Shown one piece after another: positions 13,677 through 26,512 of a DNA stretch of 64,000 nucleotides; within the stretch, counting starts at the first letter, position 1, and each line of letters starts with the position of its first letter. The notes under the pieces are model-generated. The model was not told the origin of the DNA. It ran no database searches and was given only the letters and a program-made list of their open reading frames with translations. Both the position numbers and the translations under genes were made by a program. Source of the DNA: Petrolisthes cinctipes (Eukaryota > Arthropoda > Malacostraca > Decapoda > Porcellanidae); assembly GCA_033782935.1 (NCBI GenBank), contig JAWQEG010000516.1, positions 992,001 to 1,056,000 on the forward strand. Direction: 5' to 3'.

Positions 13677-15083
13677 GTGCAAAAAGTCGATATGTGCATG
13701 CATCTTCTGTACCCGTTTATATCTCAAATTCAGGCTCAAAACACCCAAAAAATCGATATTTTTGTGTCCCAGAAGCGATCTGTACGTGTCTACTCAGTGT
13801 TAGAGTATTTTAAAAATTCAGGCCCAAAACATGCTCAAAATCGATATTTTGGGTGCTCAAAGTCTAAATGTGCATGCATCTTCTGTACCTGTTTATATCT
13901 CAAATTCAGGCTCAAAACACCCGAAAATTCAATGTTTTTGGGTCCCAGAAGCTACCTGTACATGCCTACTCCTTCGTAGAATGTTTTCAAGATACAGACC
14001 CAAAACATGCTTAAAATCGATATTTTAGGTGCAAAAAGTCGATATTTGCATGCATCCTCTGTACCCGGTTATATCCCAAATTCTGGCTCAAAACACCCGA
14101 AAATTCGATATTTTAGTGTCCCAGAAACGATCTGTACATGCTTACTCAGTGCTAGAATATTTTAAAATTATACGCCCAAAACATACTAAAAATCGATATT
14201 TTGGGTGCCAAAGTCGATATGTGCATGCATCTTCTGTACCCGTTTATATCTCAAATTCAGGCTCAAAACACCCAAAAAATCGATATTTTTGTGTCCCAGA
14301 AGCGATCTGTACATGTCTACACCGTGCTATAATATTTTCAAAATATAGGCCCAAAACATGCTCAAAATCGATATTTTAGGTGCCCAAAGTAAAATATGTG
14401 CATGCATCTTCTGTATCCGTTCATATCTCAAATTCAGGCTCAGAACACCATAAAATTCGATTTATTTGGGTTCCAGAAGCGATCTGTACGTGCATACTCC
14501 GTGTTAGAGTGTTTTTAAAATACAGGCTCAAAACATGCTGAAAATCGATATTTTATGTGCCCAAAGTCAATATGTGTATGCATCTTCTGTACCCGTGTAT
14601 ATCCCTAATTCTGGTTCAAAACACCAGAAAATTCGATATTTTTGGGTCCCAGAAGCGATCTGTACATGCCTACTCCTTGCTAGAATGTTTTTAAGATACA
14701 GACCCAAAACATGTTAAAAATCGATATTTTAAGTGCAAAAAGTCGATATGTGCATGCATCTTCTGTACCCGTTTATATCTCAAATTCAGGCTCAAAACTC
14801 CGAAAATTCGATACTTTTGGGTTCCTTAAGCGATCTGCACATGCCTACTCAGTGCTAGAATGTTTTTAAAATACATGCTTAAAACATGCTATAAATCGAT
14901 ATTTTAGGTGTGAAAAGTCGATATGTGCATGCATCTTCTGTACCCGTTTATATCTCAAATTCAGGCTCAAAACACCCAAAAAATCAATATTTTTGTGTCC
15001 CAGAAGCGATCTGTACATGCATACTCCGTGTTAGAGTATTTTCAAAATACAGGCCCAAAACATACTCAAAATCGATATTTTAG
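13677..15083. repeat. Spacer segment X, 8-monomer version
   Basis: 1407 bp between a single 7-mer and the multicopy 7-mer array. It aligns with 22470-24050 at shifts of 8967-8969 bp except that one monomer near its start is missing. The 2-bp change of shift is explained by AGTAAAATATG for AGTCGATATG, and by CTCAAATTCAGG against CTCATTTCAGG. Confidence 0.75.
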
Positions 15084-16314
15084 GTGCCCAAAGTCGATAT
15101 GTGCATGCATCTTCTGTACAAGTTTATATCTCAAATTCAGGCTCAAAACACCCGAAAAGTCGATATTTTTGGGTCCCAGAAGCGATCTCTACATGCCAAC
15201 TCCGTGTTAATGTATTTTCAAAATACAGGCCCAAAACATGCTGAAAATCTATATTTTAGGTGCCCAAAGTCAATATGTGTATGCATCTTCTGTACCCGTC
15301 TATATCCCTAATTCAGGTTCAAAACACCAGAAAATTCGGTATTTTTGGGTCCCAGAAGCGATCTGTACATGCCTACTCCTTTGTAGAATGTTTACAAGAT
15401 ACAGACCCAAAACATGCTTAAAATCGATATTTTAGGTGCAAAAAGTCGATATGTGCATGCATCCTCTGTACCCGGTTATATCCCAAATTCTGGCTCAAAA
15501 CCCCCGAAAATTCGATAATTTTGGGTCCCAGAAGCCATCTGTACATGCCTACTCAGTGCTAGAATATTTTCAAAATATACGCCCAAAACATACTAAAAAT
15601 CGATATTTTGGGTGCCAAAGTCCATATGTGCATGCATCTTCTGTACCCGTTTATATCTCAAATTCAGGCTCAAAACACCCAAAAAATCGATATTTTTGTG
15701 TCCCAGAAGCGATCTATACATGTCTACACCGTGCTATAGTATTTTCAAAATACAGGCCCAAAACATGCTCAAAACCGATATTTTAGGTGCCCAAAGTCGA
15801 TATGTGCATGCATCTTCTGTATCCGTTCATATCTCAAATTCAAGCTCAGAACACCCTAAAATTCGATTTATTTGGGTTCCAGAAGCGATCTGTACGTGTC
15901 TACTCAGTGTTAGAGTATTTTAAAAATACAGGCCCAAAACATGCTCAAAATCGATATTTTGGGTGCCCAAAGTCGATATGTGCATGCATCTTCTGTACCC
16001 GTTTATATTTCAAATTCAGACTCAAAACACCCGAATATTCGATATTTTTGGGTCCCAAAAGCCATCTGTACATGCATACTCCGTGTTAGAGTATTTTTAA
16101 AATATAGGCCTAAAACATGCTGTAAATCGATATTTTTGCTGCCCAAAGTCAATATGTGTATGCATCTTCTGTACCCGTCTATATCCCAAATTCAGGTTCA
16201 AAACACTCGAAAATTCGATATTTTTGAGTCCCAGAAGCAATCTGTACATGCCTTCTTCTTGCTAGAAAGTTTTCATGATACAGACCCAAAACATGCATAA
16301 AATCGATATTTTAG
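15084..16314. repeat. 7-mer HOR copy 1 (divergent first copy)
   Basis: Diagnostic state: TTTTTGTGTCCC at about 15,697, CAGTGTTAGAG at about 15,908 and CTGTACCCG at about 15,993. It keeps GCCCAAAG in its first monomer and CTCCGTGTTAATG at about 15,200, where later copies have GCAAAAAG and CTCTGTGTTAATG. Private changes include GCGATCTATACATG and TATATTTCAAATTC. It looks like the edge copy that joins block Q to the amplified array. Confidence 0.85.
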
Positions 16315-17545
16315 GTGCAAAAAGTCGATATGTGCATGCATCTTCTGTACAAGTTTATATCTCAAATTCAGGCTCAAAACACCCGAAAAGTCGATATTTT
16401 TGGGTCCCAGAAGCGATCTCTACATGCCAACTCTGTGTTAATGTATTTTCAAAATACAGGCCCAAAACATGCTGAAAATCTATATTTTAGGTGCCCAAAG
16501 TCAATATGTGTATGCATCTTCTGTACCCGTCTATATCCCTAATTCAGGTTCAAAACACCAGAAAATTCGGTATTTTTGGGTCCCAGAAGCGATCTGTACA
16601 TGCCTACTCCTTTGTAGAATGTTTACAAGATACAGACCCAAAACATGCTTAAAATCGATATTTTAGGTGCAAAAAGTCGATATGTGCATGCATCCTCTGT
16701 ACCCGGTTATATCCCAAATTCTGGCTCAAAACCCCCGAAAATTCGATAATTTTGGGTCCCAGAAGCCATCTGTACATGCCTACTCAGTGCTAGAATATTT
16801 TCAAAATATACGCCCAAAACATACTAAAAATCGATATTTTGGGTGCCAAAGTCCATATGTGCATGCATCTTCTGTACCCGTTTATATCTCAAATTCAGGC
16901 TCAAAACACCCAAAAAATCGATATTTTTCTGTCCCAGAAGCGATCTGTACATGTCTACACCGTGCTATAGTATTTTCAAAATACAGGCCCAAAACATGCT
17001 CAAAACCGATATTTTAGGTGCCCAAAGTCGATATGTGCATGCATCTTCTGTATCCGTTCATATCTCAAATTCAAGCTCAGAACACCCTAAAATTCGATTT
17101 ATTTGGGTTCCAGAAGCGATCTGTACGTGTCTACTCAGTGATAGAGTATTTTAAAAATACAGGCCCAAAACATGCTCAAAATCGATATTTTGGGTGCCCA
17201 AAGTCGATATGTGCATGCATCTTCTGTACCCGTTTATATCTCAAATTCAGACTCAAAACACCCGAATATTCGATATTTTTGGGTCCCAAAAGCCATCTGT
17301 ACATGCATACTCCGTGTTAGAGTATTTTTAAAATATAGGCCTAAAACATGCTGTAAATCGATATTTTTGCTGCCCAAAGTCAATATGTGTATGCATCTTC
17401 TGTACCCGTCTATATCCCAAATTCAGGTTCAAAACACTCGAAAATTCGATATTTTTGAGTCCCAGAAGCAATCTGTACATGCCTTCTTCTTGCTAGAAAG
17501 TTTTCATGATACAGACCCAAAACATGCATAAAATCGATATTTTAG
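16315..17545. repeat. 7-mer HOR copy 2 (variant B)
   Basis: Diagnostic state: TTTTTCTGTCCC (about 16,925), CAGTGATAGAG (about 17,138) and CTGTACCCG (about 17,227). The same combination is seen in copy 4 and in the copy at 24051. Confidence 0.85.
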
Positions 17546-18776
17546 GTGCAAAAAGTCGATATGTGCATGCATCTTCTGTACAAGTTTATATCTCAAATTC
17601 AGGCTCAAAACACCCGAAAAGTCGATATTTTTGGGTCCCAGAAGCGATCTCTACATGCCAACTCTGTGTTAATGTATTTTCAAAATACAGGCCCAAAACA
17701 TGCTGAAAATCTATATTTTAGGTGCCCAAAGTCAATATGTGTATGCATCTTCTGTACCCGTCTATATCCCTAATTCAGGTTCAAAACACCAGAAAATTCG
17801 GTATTTTTGGGTCCCAGAAGCGATCTGTACATGCCTACTCCTTTGTAGAATGTTTACAAGATACAGACCCAAAACATGCTTAAAATCGATATTTTAGGTG
17901 CAAAAAGTCGATATGTGCATGCATCCTCTGTACCCGGTTATATCCCAAATTCTGGCTCAAAACCCCCGAAAATTCGATAATTTTGGGTCCCAGAAGCCAT
18001 CTGTACATGCCTACTCAGTGCTAGAATATTTTCAAAATATACGCCCAAAACATACTAAAAATCGATATTTTGGGTGCCAAAGTCCATATGTGCATGCATC
18101 TTCTGTACCCGTTTATATCTCAAATTCAGGCTCAAAACACCCAAAAAATCGATATTTTTGTGTCCCAGAAGCGATCTGTACATGTCTACACCGTGCTATA
18201 GTATTTTCAAAATACAGGCCCAAAACATGCTCAAAACCGATATTTTAGGTGCCCAAAGTCGATATGTGCATGCATCTTCTGTATCCGTTCATATCTCAAA
18301 TTCAAGCTCAGAACACCCTAAAATTCGATTTATTTGGGTTCCAGAAGCGATCTGTACGTGTCTACTCAGTGTTAGAGTATTTTAAAAATACAGGCCCAAA
18401 ACATGCTCAAAATCGATATTTTGGGTGCCCAAAGTCGATATGTGCATGCATCTTCTGTACACGTTTATATCTCAAATTCAGACTCAAAACACCCGAATAT
18501 TCGATATTTTTGGGTCCCAAAAGCCATCTGTACATGCATACTCCGTGTTAGAGTATTTTTAAAATATAGGCCTAAAACATGCTGTAAATCGATATTTTTG
18601 CTGCCCAAAGTCAATATGTGTATGCATCTTCTGTACCCGTCTATATCCCAAATTCAGGTTCAAAACACTCGAAAATTCGATATTTTTGAGTCCCAGAAGC
18701 AATCTGTACATGCCTTCTTCTTGCTAGAAAGTTTTCATGATACAGACCCAAAACATGCATAAAATCGATATTTTAG
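17546..18776. repeat. 7-mer HOR copy 3 (variant A)
   Basis: Diagnostic state: TTTTTGTGTCCC (about 18,157), CAGTGTTAGAG (about 18,370) and CTGTACACG (about 18,458). It is shared with copy 5, 2462 bp downstream. Confidence 0.85.
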
Positions 18777-20007
18777 GTGCAAAAAGTCGATATGTGCATG
18801 CATCTTCTGTACAAGTTTATATCTCAAATTCAGGCTCAAAACACCCGAAAAGTCGATATTTTTGGGTCCCAGAAGCGATCTCTACATGCCAACTCTGTGT
18901 TAATGTATTTTCAAAATACAGGCCCAAAACATGCTGAAAATCTATATTTTAGGTGCCCAAAGTCAATATGTGTATGCATCTTCTGTACCCGTCTATATCC
19001 CTAATTCAGGTTCAAAACACCAGAAAATTCGGTATTTTTGGGTCCCAGAAGCGATCTGTACATGCCTACTCCTTTGTAGAATGTTTACAAGATACAGACC
19101 CAAAACATGCTTAAAATCGATATTTTAGGTGCAAAAAGTCGATATGTGCATGCATCCTCTGTACCCGGTTATATCCCAAATTCTGGCTCAAAACCCCCGA
19201 AAATTCGATAATTTTGGGTCCCAGAAGCCATCTGTACATGCCTACTCAGTGCTAGAATATTTTCAAAATATACGCCCAAAACATACTAAAAATCGATATT
19301 TTGGGTGCCAAAGTCCATATGTGCATGCATCTTCTGTACCCGTTTATATCTCAAATTCAGGCTCAAAACACCCAAAAAATCGATATTTTTCTGTCCCAGA
19401 AGCGATCTGTACATGTCTACACCGTGCTATAGTATTTTCAAAATACAGGCCCAAAACATGCTCAAAACCGATATTTTAGGTGCCCAAAGTCGATATGTGC
19501 ATGCATCTTCTGTATCCGTTCATATCTCAAATTCAAGCTCAGAACACCCTAAAATTCGATTTATTTGGGTTCCAGAAGCGATCTGTACGTGTCTACTCAG
19601 TGATAGAGTATTTTAAAAATACAGGCCCAAAACATGCTCAAAATCGATATTTTGGGTGCCCAAAGTCGATATGTGCATGCATCTTCTGTACCCGTTTATA
19701 TCTCAAATTCAGACTCAAAACACCCGAATATTCGATATTTTTGGGTCCCAAAAGCCATCTGTACATGCATACTCCGTGTTAGAGTATTTTTAAAATATAG
19801 GCCTAAAACATGCTGTAAATCGATATTTTTGCTGCCCAAAGTCAATATGTGTATGCATCTTCTGTACCCGTCTATATCCCAAATTCAGGTTCAAAACACT
19901 CGAAAATTCGATATTTTTGAGTCCCAGAAGCAATCTGTACATGCCTTCTTCTTGCTAGAAAGTTTTCATGATACAGACCCAAAACATGCATAAAATCGAT
20001 ATTTTAG
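18777..20007. repeat. 7-mer HOR copy 4 (variant B)
   Basis: The same diagnostic state as copy 2: TTTTTCTGTCCC (about 19,387), CAGTGATAGAG (about 19,600) and CTGTACCCG (about 19,687). Confidence 0.85.
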
Positions 20008-21238
20008 GTGCAAAAAGTCGATATGTGCATGCATCTTCTGTACAAGTTTATATCTCAAATTCAGGCTCAAAACACCCGAAAAGTCGATATTTTTGGGTCC
20101 CAGAAGCGATCTCTACATGCCAACTCTGTGTTAATGTATTTTCAAAATACAGGCCCAAAACATGCTGAAAATCTATATTTTAGGTGCCCAAAGTCAATAT
20201 GTGTATGCATCTTCTGTACCCGTCTATATCCCTAATTCAGGTTCAAAACACCAGAAAATTCGGTATTTTTGGGTCCCAGAAGCGATCTGTACATGCCTAC
20301 TCCTTTGTAGAATGTTTACAAGATACAGACCCAAAACATGCTTAAAATCGATATTTTAGGTGCAAAAAGTCGATATGTGCATGCATCCTCTGTACCCGGT
20401 TATATCCCAAATTCTGGCTCAAAACCCCCGAAAATTCGATAATTTTGGGTCCCAGAAGCCATCTGTACATGCCTACTCAGTGCTAGAATATTTTCAAAAT
20501 ATACGCCCAAAACATACTAAAAATCGATATTTTGGGTGCCAAAGTCCATATGTGCATGCATCTTCTGTACCCGTTTATATCTCAAATTCAGGCTCAAAAC
20601 ACCCAAAAAATCGATATTTTTGTGTCCCAGAAGCGATCTGTACATGTCTACACCGTGCTATAGTATTTTCAAAATACAGGCCCAAAACATGCTCAAAACC
20701 GATATTTTAGGTGCCCAAAGTCGATATGTGCATGCATCTTCTGTATCCGTTCATATCTCAAATTCAAGCTCAGAACACCCTAAAATTCGATTTATTTGGG
20801 TTCCAGAAGCGATCTGTACGTGTCTACTCAGTGTTAGAGTATTTTAAAAATACAGGCCCAAAACATGCTCAAAATCGATATTTTGGGTGCCCAAAGTCGA
20901 TATGTGCATGCATCTTCTGTACACGTTTATATCTCAAATTCAGACTCAAAACACCCGAATATTCGATATTTTTGGGTCCCAAAAGCCATCTGTACATGCA
21001 TACTCCGTGTTAGAGTATTTTTAAAATATAGGCCTAAAACATGCTGTAAATCGATATTTTTGCTGCCCAAAGTCAATATGTGTATGCATCTTCTGTACCC
21101 GTCTATATCCCAAATTCAGGTTCAAAACACTCGAAAATTCGATATTTTTGAGTCCCAGAAGCAATCTGTACATGCCTTCTTCTTGCTAGAAAGTTTTCAT
21201 GATACAGACCCAAAACATGCATAAAATCGATATTTTAG
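20008..21238. repeat. 7-mer HOR copy 5 (variant A)
   Basis: The same diagnostic state as copy 3: TTTTTGTGTCCC (about 20,618), CAGTGTTAGAG (about 20,831) and CTGTACACG (about 20,920). Confidence 0.85.
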
Positions 21239-22469
21239 GTGCAAAAAGTCGATATGTGCATGCATCTTCTGTACAAGTTTATATCTCAAATTCAGGCTCA
21301 AAACACCCGAAAAGTCGATATTTTTGGGTCCCAGAAGCGATCTCTACATGCCAACTCTGTGTTAATGTATTTTCAAAATACAGGCCCAAAACATGCTGAA
21401 AATCTATATTTTAGGTGCCCAAAGTCAATATGTGTATGCATCTTCTGTACCCGTCTATATCCCTAATTCAGGTTCAAAACACCAGAAAATTCGGTATTTT
21501 TGGGTCCCAGAAGCGATCTGTACATGCCTACTCCTTTGTAGAATGTTTACAAGATACAGACCCAAAACATGCTTAAAATCGATATTTTAGGTGCAAAAAG
21601 TCGATATGTGCATGCATCCTCTGTACCCGGTTATATCCCAAATTCTGGCTCAAAACCCCCGAAAATTCGATAATTTTGGGTCCCAGAAGCCATCTGTACA
21701 TGCCTACTCAGTGCTAGAATATTTTCAAAATATACGCCCAAAACATACTAAAAATCGATATTTTGGGTGCCAAAGTCCATATGTGCATGCATCTTCTGTA
21801 CCCGTTTATATCTCAAATTCAGGCTCAAAACACCCAAAAAATCGATATTTTTCTGTCCCAGAAGCGATCTGTACATGTCTACACCGTGCTATAGTATTTT
21901 CAAAATACAGGCCCAAAACATGCTCAAAACCGATATTTTAGGTGCCCAAAGTCGATATGTGCATGCATCTTCTGTATCCGTTCATATCTCAAATTCAAGC
22001 TCAGAACACCCTAAAATTCGATTTATTTGGGTTCCAGAAGCGATCTGTACGTGTCTACTCAGTGTTAGAGTATTTTAAAAATACAGGCCCAAAACATGCT
22101 CAAAATCGATATTTTGGGTGCCCAAAGTCGATATGTGCATGCATCTTCTGTACCCGTTTATATCTCAAATTCAGACTCAAAACACCCGAATATTAGATAT
22201 TTTTGGGTCCCAAAAGCCATCTGTACATGCATACTCCGTGTTAGAGTATTTTTAAAATATAGGCCTAAAACATGCTGTAAATCGATATTTTTGCTGCCCA
22301 AAGTCAATATGTGTATGCATCTTCTGTACCCGTCTATATCCCAAATTCAGGTTCAAAACACTCGAAAATTCGATATTTTTGAGTCCCAGAAGCAATCTGT
22401 ACATGCCTTCTTCTTGCTAGAAAGTTTTCATGATACAGACCCAAAACATGCATAAAATCGATATTTTAG
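21239..22469. repeat. 7-mer HOR copy 6 (variant C)
   Basis: Diagnostic state: TTTTTCTGTCCC (about 21,849), CAGTGTTAGAG (about 22,061) and CTGTACCCG (about 22,150), plus a private GAATATTAGATATT at about 22,190. The copy at 25282-26512 shares this combination and is likewise followed by X. Copy 6 and X therefore moved as one unit. Confidence 0.85.
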
Positions 22470-24050
22470 GTGCAAAAAGTCGATATGTGCATGCATCTTC
22501 TGTACCCGTTTATATCTCAAATTCAGGCTCAAAACACCCAAAAAATCGATATTTTTGTGTCCCAGAAGCGATCTGTACATGTCTACACCGTGTTATAGTA
22601 TTTTTAAAATACAGGCCCAAAACATGCTCAAAATCGATGTTTTAGGTGCCCAAAGTCGATATGTGCATGCATCTTCTGTACCCGTTCATATCTCAAATTC
22701 AGGCTCAGAACACCCGAAAATTCGATTTATTTGGGTCCCAGAAGCGATCTGTACGTGTCTACTCAGTGTTAGAGTATTTTAAAAATTCAGGCCCAAAACA
22801 TGCTCAAAATCGATATTTTGGGTGCTCAAAGTCTAAATGTGCATGCATCTTCTGTACCTGTTTATATCTCAAATTCAGGCTCAAAACACCCGAAAATTCA
22901 ATATTTTTGGGTCCCAGAAGCGACCTGTACATGCCTACTCCTTCGTAGAATGTTTTCAAGATACAGACCCAAAACATGCTTAAAATCGATATTTTAGGTG
23001 CAAAAAGTCGATATGTGCATGCATCCTCTGTAACCGGTTATATCCCAAATTCTGGCTCAAAACACCCGAAAATTCGATATTTTTGGGTCCCAGAAACGAT
23101 CTGTACATGCTTACTCAGTGCTAGAATATTTTAAAATTATACGCCCAAAACATACTAAAAATCGATATTTTGGGTGCCAAAGTCGATATGTGCATGCATC
23201 TTCTGTACCCGTTTATATCTCAAATTCAGGCTCAAAACACCTAAAAATTCGATATTTTTGTGCCCCAGAAGCGATCTGTACATGTCTACACCGTGCTATA
23301 ATATTTTCAAAATATAGGCCCAAAACATGCTCAAAATCGATATTTTAGGTGCCCAAAGTCGATATGTGCATGCATCTTCTGTATCCGTTCATATCTCATT
23401 TCAGGCTCAGAACATCCTAAAATTCGATTTATTTGGGTTCCAGAAGCGATCTGTACGTGCATACTCCGTGTTAGAGTGTTTTTAAAATACAGGCTCAAAA
23501 CATGCTGAAAATCGATATTTTATGTGCCCAAAGTCAATATGTGTATGCATCTTCTGTACCCGTGTATATCCCTAATTCTGGTTCAAAACACCAGAAAATT
23601 CGATATTTTTGGGTCCCAGAAGCGATCTGTACATGCTTACTCCTTGCTAGAATGTTTTTAAGATACAGACCCAAAACATGTTAAAAATCGATATTTTAAG
23701 TGCAAAAAGTCGATATGTGCATGCATCTTCTGTACCCGTTTATATCTCAAATTCAGGCTCAAAACTCCGAAAATTCGATACTTTTGGGTTCCTTAAGCGA
23801 TCTGCACATGCCTACTCAGTGCTAGAATGTTTTTAAAATACATGCTTAAAACATGCTATAAATCGATATTTTAGGTGTGAAAAGTCGATATGTGCATGCA
23901 TCTTCTGTACCCGTTTATATCTCAAATTCAGGCTCAAAACACCCAAAAAATCAATATTTTTGTGTCCCAGAAGCGATCTGTACATGCATACTCCGTGTTA
24001 GAGTATTTTCAAAATACAGGCCCAAAACATACTCAAAATCGATATTTTAG
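22470..24050. repeat. Spacer segment X, 9-monomer version, copy 1 (1581 bp)
   Basis: Nine monomers that are not in the 7-mer order, with markers GCTCAAAGTCTAAATG, CTGTAACCGG, CTCATTTCAGG and GATACTTTTGGG. It is repeated almost unchanged at 26513-28093, 4043 bp downstream, and sits between two 7-mer blocks. Confidence 0.88.
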
Positions 24051-26512
24051 GTGCCCAAAGTCGATATGTGCATGCATCTTCTGTACAAGTTTATATCTCA
24101 AATTCAGGCTCAAAACACCCGAAAAGTCGATATTTTTGGGTCCCAGAAGCGATCTCTACATGCCAACTCTGTGTTAATGTATTTTCAAAATACAGGCCCA
24201 AAACATGCTGAAAATCTATATTTTAGGTGCCCAAAGTCAATATGTGTATGCATCTTCTGTACCCGTCTATATCCCTAATTCAGGTTCAAAACACCAGAAA
24301 ATTCGGTATTTTTGGGTCCCAGAAGCGATCTGTACATGCCTACTCCTTTGTAGAATGTTTACAAGATACAGACCCAAAACATGCTTAAAATCGATATTTT
24401 AGGTGCAAAAAGTCGATATGTGCATGCATCCTCTGTACCCGGTTATATCCCAAATTCTGGCTCAAAACCCCCGAAAATTCGATAATTTTGGGTCCCAGAA
24501 GCCATCTGTACATGCCTACTCAGTGCTAGAATATTTTCAAAATATACGCCCAAAACATACTAAAAATCGATATTTTGGGTGCCAAAGTCCATATGTGCAT
24601 GCATCTTCTGTACCCGTTTATATCTCAAATTCAGGCTCAAAACACCCAAAAAATCGATATTTTTCTGTCCCAGAAGCGATCTGTACATGTCTACACCGTG
24701 CTATAGTATTTTCAAAATACAGGCCCAAAACATGCTCAAAACCGATATTTTAGGTGCCCAAAGTCGATATGTGCATGCATCTTCTGTATCCGTTCATATC
24801 TCAAATTCAAGCTCAGAACACCCTAAAATTCGATTTATTTGGGTTCCAGAAGCGATCTGTACGTGTCTACTCAGTGATAGAGTATTTTAAAAATACAGGC
24901 CCAAAACATGCTCAAAATCGATATTTTGGGTGCCCAAAGTCGATATGTGCATGCATCTTCTGTACCCGTTTATATCTCAAATTCAGACTCAAAACACCCG
25001 AATATTCGATATTTTTGGGTCCCAAAAGCCATCTGTACATGCATACTCCGTGTTAGAGTATTTTTAAAATATAGGCCTAAAACATGCTGTAAATCGATAT
25101 TTTTGCTGCCCAAAGTCAATATGTGTATGCATCTTCTGTACCCGTCTATATCCCAAATTCAGGTTCAAAACACTCGAAAATTCGATATTTTTGAGTCCCA
25201 GAAGCAATCTGTACATGCCTTCTTCTTGCTAGAAAGTTTTCATGATACAGACCCAAAACATGCATAAAATCGATATTTTAGGTGCAAAAAGTCGATATGT
25301 GCATGCATCTTCTGTACAAGTTTATATCTCAAATTCAGGCTCAAAACACCCGAAAAGTCGATATTTTTGGGTCCCAGAAGCGATCTCTACATGCCAACTC
25401 TGTGTTAATGTATTTTCAAAATACAGGCCCAAAACATGCTGAAAATCTATATTTTAGGTGCCCAAAGTCAATATGTGTATGCATCTTCTGTACCCGTCTA
25501 TATCCCTAATTCAGGTTCAAAACACCAGAAAATTCGGTATTTTTGGGTCCCAGAAGCGATCTGTACATGCCTACTCCTTTGTAGAATGTTTACAAGATAC
25601 AGACCCAAAACATGCTTAAAATCGATATTTTAGGTGCAAAAAGTCGATATGTGCATGCATCCTCTGTACCCGGTTATATCCCAAATTCTGGCTCAAAACC
25701 CCCGAAAATTCGATAATTTTGGGTCCCAGAAGCCATCTGTACATGCCTACTCAGTGCTAGAATATTTTCAAAATATACGCCCAAAACATACTAAAAATCG
25801 ATATTTTGGGTGCCAAAGTCCATATGTGCATGCATCTTCTGTACCCGTTTATATCTCAAATTCAGGCTCAAAACACCCAAAAAATCGATATTTTTCTGTC
25901 CCAGAAGCGATCTGTACATGTCTACACCGTGCTATAGTATTTTCAAAATACAGGCCCAAAACATGCTCAAAACCGATATTTTAGGTGCCCAAAGTCGATA
26001 TGTGCATGCATCTTCTGTATCCGTTCATATCTCAAATTCAAGCTCAGAACACCCTAAAATTCGATTTATTTGGGTTCCAGAAGCGATCTGTACGTGTCTA
26101 CTCAGTGTTAGAGTATTTTAAAAATACAGGCCCAAAACATGCTCAAAATCGATATTTTGGGTGCCCAAAGTCGATATGTGCATGCATCTTCTGTACCCGT
26201 TTATATCTCAAATTCAGACTCAAAACACCCGAATATTAGATATTTTTGGGTCCCAAAAGCCATCTGTACATGCATACTCCGTGTTAGAGTATTTTTAAAA
26301 TATAGGCCTAAAACATGCTGTAAATCGATATTTTTGCTGCCCAAAGTCAATATGTGTATGCATCTTCTGTACCCGTCTATATCCCAAATTCAGGTTCAAA
26401 ACACTCGAAAATTCGATATTTTTGAGTCCCAGAAGCAATCTGTACATGCCTTCTTCTTGCTAGAAAGTTTTCATGATACAGACCCAAAACATGCATAAAA
26501 TCGATATTTTAG
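24051..26512. repeat. Two tandem 7-mer HOR units (variants B and C)
   Basis: Copies at 24051-25281 and 25282-26512, 1231 bp each. The first has the B state (TTTTCTGTCCC, CAGTGATAGAG, CTGTACCCG). The second has the C state with GAATATTAGATATT at about 26,233. They are embedded between the two X segments. Confidence 0.88.

Larger units (their letters stand above)
9259..15237. repeat. Large repeat block Q (34 monomers, 5979 bp)
   Basis: Block Q directly follows P and repeats its monomer order with three extra monomers: two at about 10.84-11.37 kb, where a dimer appears twice in a row, and one within segment X. It contains a single 7-mer unit (12446-13676) and an 8-monomer X segment (13677-15083). 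At its end it runs into the multicopy 7-mer array. Its last monomers overlap the first 7-mer copy (15084), so the choice of boundary is arbitrary by one or two monomers. Confidence 0.8.
15084..22469. repeat. Tandem array of six 7-mer HOR units (6 x 1231 bp)
   Basis: Landmarks repeat at exactly 1231-bp intervals. The subtype with TGTACAAGTTTATATC begins at 15084, 16315, 17546, 18777, 20008 and 21239, and the next expected position (22470) carries a different subtype. All seven monomers follow the same order in each copy, and I could pick out only a few differing sites per copy by eye. At three diagnostic sites the copies alternate, giving a 2462-bp (14-mer) superperiod over copies 2-5. This is the most homogenised part of the window. 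Confidence 0.92.
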
